A DNA stretch of 64,000 nucleotides from Aaosphaeria pasadenensis (Eukaryota > Ascomycota > Dothideomycetes > Pleosporales), in NCBI GenBank assembly GCA_022813625.1, contig JAKLMB010000002.1, positions 434,001 through 498,000 of the forward strand, given 5' to 3'. The position numbers were made by a program, and so were the translations under genes. This document shows positions 58,572-64,000 of this stretch, in pieces. The stretch's first letter is position 1. The number at the start of each line of letters is the position of its first letter. The notes beneath the pieces were generated by a model. It was not told the DNA's origin, made no database searches, and saw only the letters and a list, made by a program, of their open reading frames with translations.

Positions 58572-60243
58572 GATTCCCTCTCTCTCTCCCTCTCTTCCTA
58601 TGCGTGATCTTCCGTTTGTTTACCGCCGACTTTGAATTCCTTTCTCGAGTCCAATCGCCGCGTGTACGCTGAGGTTCGTGTCGGTTTGTTCTCGTTTGCG
58701 TCGTGTATGCCCCGTTACGTTACGTTATGTTATCGTCCCGTCCCGTTTTCTCTTCGAATACTGCGGTGGGGAGGAGAGTTGTAGAAGGGTGAGGTAGGTA
58801 GGTAGGTAGCGACTGCCAATTATGCACCTCTCTTCAAGAGAGAATGCCCAGAGTAGCAGTGGATATGTTGCTTTTGGTTTCCTTTTCCCCGGGTACGATA
58901 TATCTCAGTATATTCCCGCGTACCTCGAAGCCCCCAGACGTCCAATTCGTATGCGTGTCGTATGCGTATGTGTCGTGCGTGTGTATGCGTGCGTGTGCGT
59001 GTGCAGTAGGAGCCCGCCTCGCTGTTTGGGGTATCTAGACGTTGGTGTAAGTGGAGTGAGCTTGGTTGTGTGAATGTGGAATTGTTGACGATGATGATGT
59101 CTGAACAAGAGTTAAAAACATTGGGGTAAACAAAAGCGGGCGGATGGGTGGGCAGGTCGGCGGGCGGGCAGGTAGGTCAGGGTAGGTGGGTGGGCGGGCG
59201 GGAGAATAGATGATTGGGTGGAACGGGTTGGGTGCGTTAGATTGCGACTGATTGCGGGCGGGCGGGCGCTTGGTCGCTTCGTTGCCAACACATACAGACA
59301 CTCACGGACGTGGAAGTACGCATAGCAACGAGTTGACTACTTAATGCAATACTAGCTAACAATGCTGATATGATAGGTCTATTTCAATTCACCACCCGAA
59401 GAAGAACATGGAAATACAAATCTATTCCCCCAGAATTCAGATCAAGCAAAATCTCGTAGTCGTTGTGCAGGTCAATACCTCGTTTCAGCACAAGGAAGAT
59501 GCACGAATGTGATTCGCCCTCAAGCGTCCATCCCATATTCCCAATACTTACGCCTTGCCTTGCCTGAACTACAAGATCGCATAGAGTACAAACTACTGAC
59601 GATCGTTTTTGGACCTATCGTTGTAATCAAGAGGCAAACAATTACCACTGCGTGTGTCTCAAGTCACCTTCCTTATCAATTAGATCGTCAGCTCTACTCA
59701 CTTTCCATACGCACCTTGTCAAACCACCGTCAAACATGGTCGGGATCATTGGGCCTTCTCTCTTGAAGGTGGAATGAAAAGAACTGAACGATAAGGTAAA
59801 ACATTTGCTATTTCATTCATTCCTCACTGTCCTCTCGAGACAAGGAAAGCTAGATCTTTCGTATCTGTACTAAGAACAAAAAATAAGAAGGGGTATCCCG
59901 TTATACATTTCTCCTGAATTCGGTTGGAAAGGTTTTTTGTTCGGTTGTTCCGTATCATTATCGAAAGGTTGTGAAAGGCCGTTAGATTCTCATCGTCATC
60001 ATTTGCTATCGTGGGGAAGAAGGCGCGCTGAATGACTGGCTGGCTAGCAAAAGCGATGAAAGAAGCTCGTAAGGGTTGTTATCATGAGTGAAGAAGGTGA
60101 AGGTAGATGAAGAAGAAGAGCAAGAAGAAGAGAGAAAGAAAAAACCTAAAAATGCAAGTATGAAGAAATATCAGAATCCTAACATGCGCTTGCATGCGCA
60201 ACAGACTCGCAGGGGAATGCTCATGTGGCTAAGGTATCGGCCG
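58572..60243. promoter_or_regulatory. promoter side of the GCK gene and 3' flank of the large unknown gene
   Basis: The region is simple-repeat rich: GGTA repeats at about 58794-58808, TG/CG-rich repeats at 58965-59005, and a G-rich tract at 59130-59270 that includes a four-run GGG motif. No coding gene is recognised. Confidence 0.5.
59188..59202 (+). other. candidate G-quadruplex
   Basis: GGGTGGGCGGGCGGG has four GGG runs with single-base loops, the most stable class of predicted quadruplex. It lies about 620 bp upstream of the kinase start codon, in a wider G-rich tract. Confidence 0.6.
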
Positions 60244-62982
60244 TTACAACCTCCTCCTGATCCTCTCCGCCAGCGACGTCTCTCCCTCGTCTTCTTCTTC
60301 TACAGGCGCAGGGGTATGGCGAGCCTTGCTCCTGTGACCGCGCCTCCGTCGATTCTGACCGACGTTGCTGGCTGAATCGTCAGGTCCAACCTCGCTTCTG
60401 AGATCCTCGAGGCTGCTGTCCACGTCGGCAAACGAAGCGGGCGTATCGGTGCGGACCTCAATGCCACCATACACAGATCCGCGACGGCTCTGAGCAACCA
60501 TGGAGAGTGCCGCACCACGCTCGCGAAGGCGACGGCGTACGACCTCGGCCGAGTTGTGGAGTTGTTCGAACGCGTCCTCCATGGCTTCCATGGCGGAGTA
60601 GATCTCACGCTCGACTTCTGCGAGAACCGCAATTTCGGTATCTTCGTCGATTTGGACGGGCGCACCTCCGCCGCCTGGTCGTGTGGAGCCTGGTCGAGTA
60701 GATCCCGGCCGCGAGCCGGGACCGGGGCTGAATGGTGTGTAGCCACGCGGAACTCCAGGTGATGCAAATCGGCGAGGGCCCTCGTCGCCGGGACCACGAG
60801 AAGGGTTACGAGAAAGGCCAGGGCGTACATCGGCAAGATCATCAGCACCAGACCACAAGAACCCATCGAATCGGCCGGACACGAGAATTTCCCATTCCTG
60901 TTTGGTGACCGCGGACAAGGTAGCTAGGATGTTATGCATGTCGGGATTTTTGATCAAGTACATGACAACGAGTTGGTTTCTGGGCAATGCTCGGAGACGG
61001 TAGAGGCGTTGGAGGGCGAGGGCGGCTTTGGTGATTGCTGGGGGTGAAACATCTTTTCCTTCGATGTTGGATCGTGGGTTCGGTAGGTAATCCAATCCAT
61101 ATAAGAGTGCATAATAAAGAGGCCGCTGTTCTTGCTCGATTCGAGTCAACATCGCGAACGTCAAAGTCTCATCGTCGACCTCCTCCGGTGCGGATTCCTG
61201 TTGATCGGACAGCCAAGACTGCACGCTCTGTTTTGTCTTGCGCGACTGGCGAGCAAAATGAGCACGGTACTCTTCCGGAACATCTATGTCTACCTTCTGG
61301 CAGGGGTCTTCCAGGTCGATTCCGAGGCCTTCAGTAGGTTCGTTATCAAGCGGAGGCCAATGAGGTAGGTCACATCTTCCAGAGACCAGTTCGAGAATCT
61401 CGCCCCAGTTGACACCGTCCTCCTCTTGTGTAAGATGCGGCTCGTCCAAACACATGATGCATGGGCAATTCTCGGAAGAGATATTGCGCGCAAAGACTGC
61501 CTCGAGACGGTCGAGAAGACGGCGGGCGACAGATCGATATCCGGTGGCGACGGCGAGAGACCCGTTCGTGTCGATGACCTTGTTGTAGTCGTCTAGCAAT
61601 TTCTGTAGAGGGGTGAAAACCGCGCGCACGTCCTGGGCTTGCGGAGGGCTGACTCTGGGCGATGTGTAATGCGAGTATGCTGTGACTGGGGCATTGTCGA
61701 TGGCCGCGAGGAGGCTTCGCGGGACTGGCCGTGCTAGACCGCCGTGCTGGAGAAGGTAATCCACGCGGGGTGCGTCGGTGACGATGGCGGGAGGAGGTGG
61801 TGGAGGAGGTGGAGGAGGGCCGGGCATTTGAACGCTGCTGAAACCTGTCTCTGTTGACTGGGATCGTGAAAGCGGGTCTGGAAATATCTCAACAGACGGT
61901 GCATCGTCTTTCGATGCGGTCACCACTGAGGGAAGAACGGAATGTTGAGTAGGTGTCCGGGGCGAGGAGTCGGCTGCGGAGGCAGGTGAGTTTTCCGAGT
62001 GTGAAGGCGATGATCTGTGTCGTCTCCTTGCCGTCTTCTGGGTAGCATCTGAAGACTTTGACACACTTGATGATTGCCGTGATTTGGTCCTGGAAGAAGG
62101 CGAGCGACGTGCGGTTGATGTCGAGTTTTGACGTGTCCTTTCTTCTGCTAGGTGTGCTGCCTTGTCGTAACCACCCTTCACTGTACTGGGCTGTGAACTG
62201 ACGGTGGTCGAAGTCACATCAGTCTCGTCCAGCGCCGTGTCACCTCTTCCATGGCGAACGCTTGAACGTGAAGCGGTGGTAAAACGCCGCTCCGAGGTCA
62301 AACGGGTGCCGCTGTCCACACTCCTGCGCCCCGACTCCATCTCTTTATGTAAGGTTTCTGTCTTGCTGCGCCTGGCGCTACCTGGGCTCGACTTGTGCCG
62401 GGTTTCGGCTCCTGCTTTCTCGGTCAAGGGAGGACTTGGAGGTGCACGAGAGGGACGGTTAGGGGAGTTCTCTTCCGATCTGTTCTGCTCGTCGTCATCG
62501 ACATCTGTAGGCTCCGGCGTGAAGGGCGACTTCTTTCGCTCGGGGGCCTCGTTACCGCGGGAGTAGATATTCTCTTTCGCATGGGTTTTGGAGAGGGTCG
62601 GGTAGGACAAGCTGCTCCTGGAACCGTTTCGCGAGCCCATGCCTAGCGACTCTCTGCGATCCAACTCTGGAACAACGGCCATCTTGTGAGCTTTGGAGGC
62701 GGTTGTGGAGGGTGTGCGCAGTCGGTCCTTGGAAGGTTGCTCGCGAGGATGGACGGAGGACTCGTCTTCCCACCACTCAGTCTGGTCGGAGGTGGTGGAG
62801 GTGGTCTTTCGCGATGACTTTGATCTGCTACTCTTGGGTCGCTGTATCTTCTCTTCCTCTCGGACCTTTTCGAGAATCTCGTGTTCCCTATCTCTGTCCT
62901 TTGATTTGTGTCGTGTGCGCTCGCGATCGGGATCCTTTTTGGAGCGGCGACGGTGGGAGTGGGTGTCGGAGGAAGTCGTCAT
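60244..62982 (-). CDS. large fungal protein of unknown function (912 aa)
   Basis: A single uninterrupted frame with start context CATCATGACG. The first 380 residues are highly charged and Ser/Arg/Lys-rich (HRRRSKKDPDRERTRHKSK near the start) and look disordered, with many SP sites. A run of ten prolines lies at 389-398. The second half is ordered: FTPLQKLLDDYNKVIDTNGS, YRSVARRLLDRLEAVFAR, then CPCIMC with cysteines at 506, 508 and 511, followed by GVNWGEILELVSGRCDLPHW and LALQRLYRLRALPRNQ. A helical region near 780-830 (EIAVLAEVEREIYSAMEAME) could be a coiled coil. The C-terminus is Arg-rich. I believe similar proteins occur across Pezizomycotina, some carrying unsupported DNA-glycosylase labels, but I recognise no catalytic motif and give no function. 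Confidence 0.82.
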   Translation of the reverse strand: MTTSSDTHSHRRRSKKDPDRERTRHKSKDRDREHEILEKVREEEKIQRPKSSRSKSSRKTTSTTSDQTEWWEDESSVHPREQPSKDRLRTPSTTASKAHKMAVVPELDRRESLGMGSRNGSRSSLSYPTLSKTHAKENIYSRGNEAPERKKSPFTPEPTDVDDDEQNRSEENSPNRPSRAPPSPPLTEKAGAETRHKSSPGSARRSKTETLHKEMESGRRSVDSGTRLTSERRFTTASRSSVRHGRGDTALDETDVTSTTVSSQPSTVKGGYDKAAHLAEERTRQNSTSTARRSPSSRTKSRQSSSVSKSSDATQKTARRRHRSSPSHSENSPASAADSSPRTPTQHSVLPSVVTASKDDAPSVEIFPDPLSRSQSTETGFSSVQMPGPPPPPPPPPPAIVTDAPRVDYLLQHGGLARPVPRSLLAAIDNAPVTAYSHYTSPRVSPPQAQDVRAVFTPLQKLLDDYNKVIDTNGSLAVATGYRSVARRLLDRLEAVFARNISSENCPCIMCLDEPHLTQEEDGVNWGEILELVSGRCDLPHWPPLDNEPTEGLGIDLEDPCQKVDIDVPEEYRAHFARQSRKTKQSVQSWLSDQQESAPEEVDDETLTFAMLTRIEQEQRPLYYALLYGLDYLPNPRSNIEGKDVSPPAITKAALALQRLYRLRALPRNQLVVMYLIKNPDMHNILATLSAVTKQEWEILVSGRFDGFLWSGADDLADVRPGLSRNPSRGPGDEGPRRFASPGVPRGYTPFSPGPGSRPGSTRPGSTRPGGGGAPVQIDEDTEIAVLAEVEREIYSAMEAMEDAFEQLHNSAEVVRRRLRERGAALSMVAQSRRGSVYGGIEVRTDTPASFADVDSSLEDLRSEVGPDDSASNVGQNRRRRGHRSKARHTPAPVEEEDEGETSLAERIRRRL

Positions 62983-64000
62983 GATGGAAGAAGGGGAGGG
63001 CGAAGCCTCGGACGATGCAGGTGCGGGTAGGTGTGATGGGGATGGGTTGGGCTGGCCGGGATTGGCCCCTAGGCAGGAATAGCCTGTTGGAGGCGGTGGT
63101 AGTGATTGGAAGGGTAGAAAAGGTTGGAAGGGGGTTGCGTGTGCGTGTGTTCTGGATCGTACAGTAGTATTACTGGATTGTCAAGTACCGGCGCAACGAG
63201 CGGAAGGGATGAAGTGCGATTGGGCGGGTTTCTGCCAAAACCTGCCAATAAATCAGGGCGGCGGCTATGGTGGTGGTGGGAGTGGTGGTGGTGATGATGA
63301 TTATGATGATGTGGTGGTGGTACTCGTACGCATCAGACGGGCCTGCCGACAGTCATGACGAGCGAAGAGTTGTCGAGCCGATGGAAAGAGGGACGAGAGG
63401 AGATTAATAGGTCAGGTGTGATGGTGAGACTGACTTATTCGATCGGTAGTCGTTGTTGGCATGCGAAGAAGGCGAAGTCGTCGTTTTGTGGGTGAGACGT
63501 TGGTGCTGTAGGGTTGAAGGTTGAAGGTCGCTGGTTGGTGGGTGAGACCTGTGAAGTCCGAGGGAAGGTACCTGGTATGTACTCGTAAGGGAGGCAGGTG
63601 GTAAGGTGACCGCCCGACTGACGTGTTAAAGAGAAGAAATGAAGAAAAAGAGAAGGAGAAGTAGAAGGAGGAAGATGCACAAGGAAGAGTAGTAGTAGTC
63701 AGGATAGAAGAGGAAAACCACTCAAGGCGTGCAATGCATTCAACAGTCGGTAACTCCCTTGCTATGAGACACAGACATGTAATTGCATGTAATCCTCTAA
63801 TGGCTATTCCTTACTACTAGGGATGGATGAGAATGACATGCAGTGGCCCCAGAGAAAGACTTGTGGTTATCGTCTATTCTCCTATTCCTATTCCTGTTCC
63901 TGTCCTTCCTGGTCAGATCTTTTCCACAAAATCTCAAGTCTTCAGATTGGAAGAAGAAGACAAGAAGGAGCAGAGTCTATTCATTCTTTCACTACAAAAA
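62983..64000. promoter_or_regulatory. promoter region of the large unknown gene
   Basis: It contains GGT/GAT trinucleotide repeats at about 63266-63320 and purine-rich tracts. No gene is recognised up to the window end. Confidence 0.5.

Noticed and set aside
1..64000. CRISPR array, phage or bacterial operon, transposon with coding capacity
   Set aside because: There are no regularly spaced repeats and no transposase, integrase or reverse-transcriptase motifs, and gene structure is fungal throughout.

Overview
The window is nuclear DNA of a filamentous ascomycete (Pezizomycotina; Dothideomycetes is plausible, but the sequence alone does not prove it). The signs are short GT-AG introns of about 50-90 nt with CTAAC-like branch sites, long CT-rich leaders before start codons, gene-poor spacers rich in simple repeats, and typical fungal families (Zn2Cys6 and C2H2 regulators, a microsomal P450, Pam17, an mS41 protein with an IGR motif, fungal-type pyruvate carboxylase).

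Layout. 1-8.4 kb: a possible gene end at the left edge, then a long gene-poor stretch ending in a pyrimidine-rich leader. 8.4-10.3 kb: C2H2 zinc-finger regulator (+). 12-13.3 kb: gamma-glutamylcyclotransferase-like membrane protein (+). 13.8-13.9 kb: intron-containing tRNA-Gly(UCC) (-). 15.5-16.6 kb: eIF3j (-, four exons, with a 16-nt last exon). 18.3-23.8 kb: clathrin heavy chain (+, nine exons). 23.8-29.5 kb: gene-free spacer. 29.5-34.0 kb: pyruvate carboxylase (+, eight exons). 36.1-37.5 kb: Kin28/CDK7-type kinase (-), divergent from mitoribosomal mS41 at 37.9-38.7 kb (+). 40.6-42.6 kb: F-box-like protein (+) with a disturbed frame near its end. 43.1-43.3 kb: U6 snRNA (-). 47.9-50.5 kb: Zn2Cys6 transcription factor (+). 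51.4-52.2 kb: Pam17 (+). 53.9-55.7 kb: cytochrome P450 (+). 56.2-58.6 kb: Ste20/GCK-type kinase (-). 60.2-63.0 kb: large conserved-looking fungal protein of unknown function (-).

Most genes are housekeeping: vesicle coats, anaplerosis, translation initiation, splicing, transcription and cell-cycle kinases, mitochondrial import and translation. They do not form a metabolic cluster, and I found no defence system, CRISPR array, transposon with coding capacity or clear novel system. The most interesting points are at the RNA level: very small exons, paired 3' splice sites (one pair would alter the Zn2Cys6 cysteine spacing), an in-frame retainable intron in PAM17, and a U6 gene with a B-box-like element beyond its terminator. 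All exon joins were read by eye from frame continuity and splice consensus.
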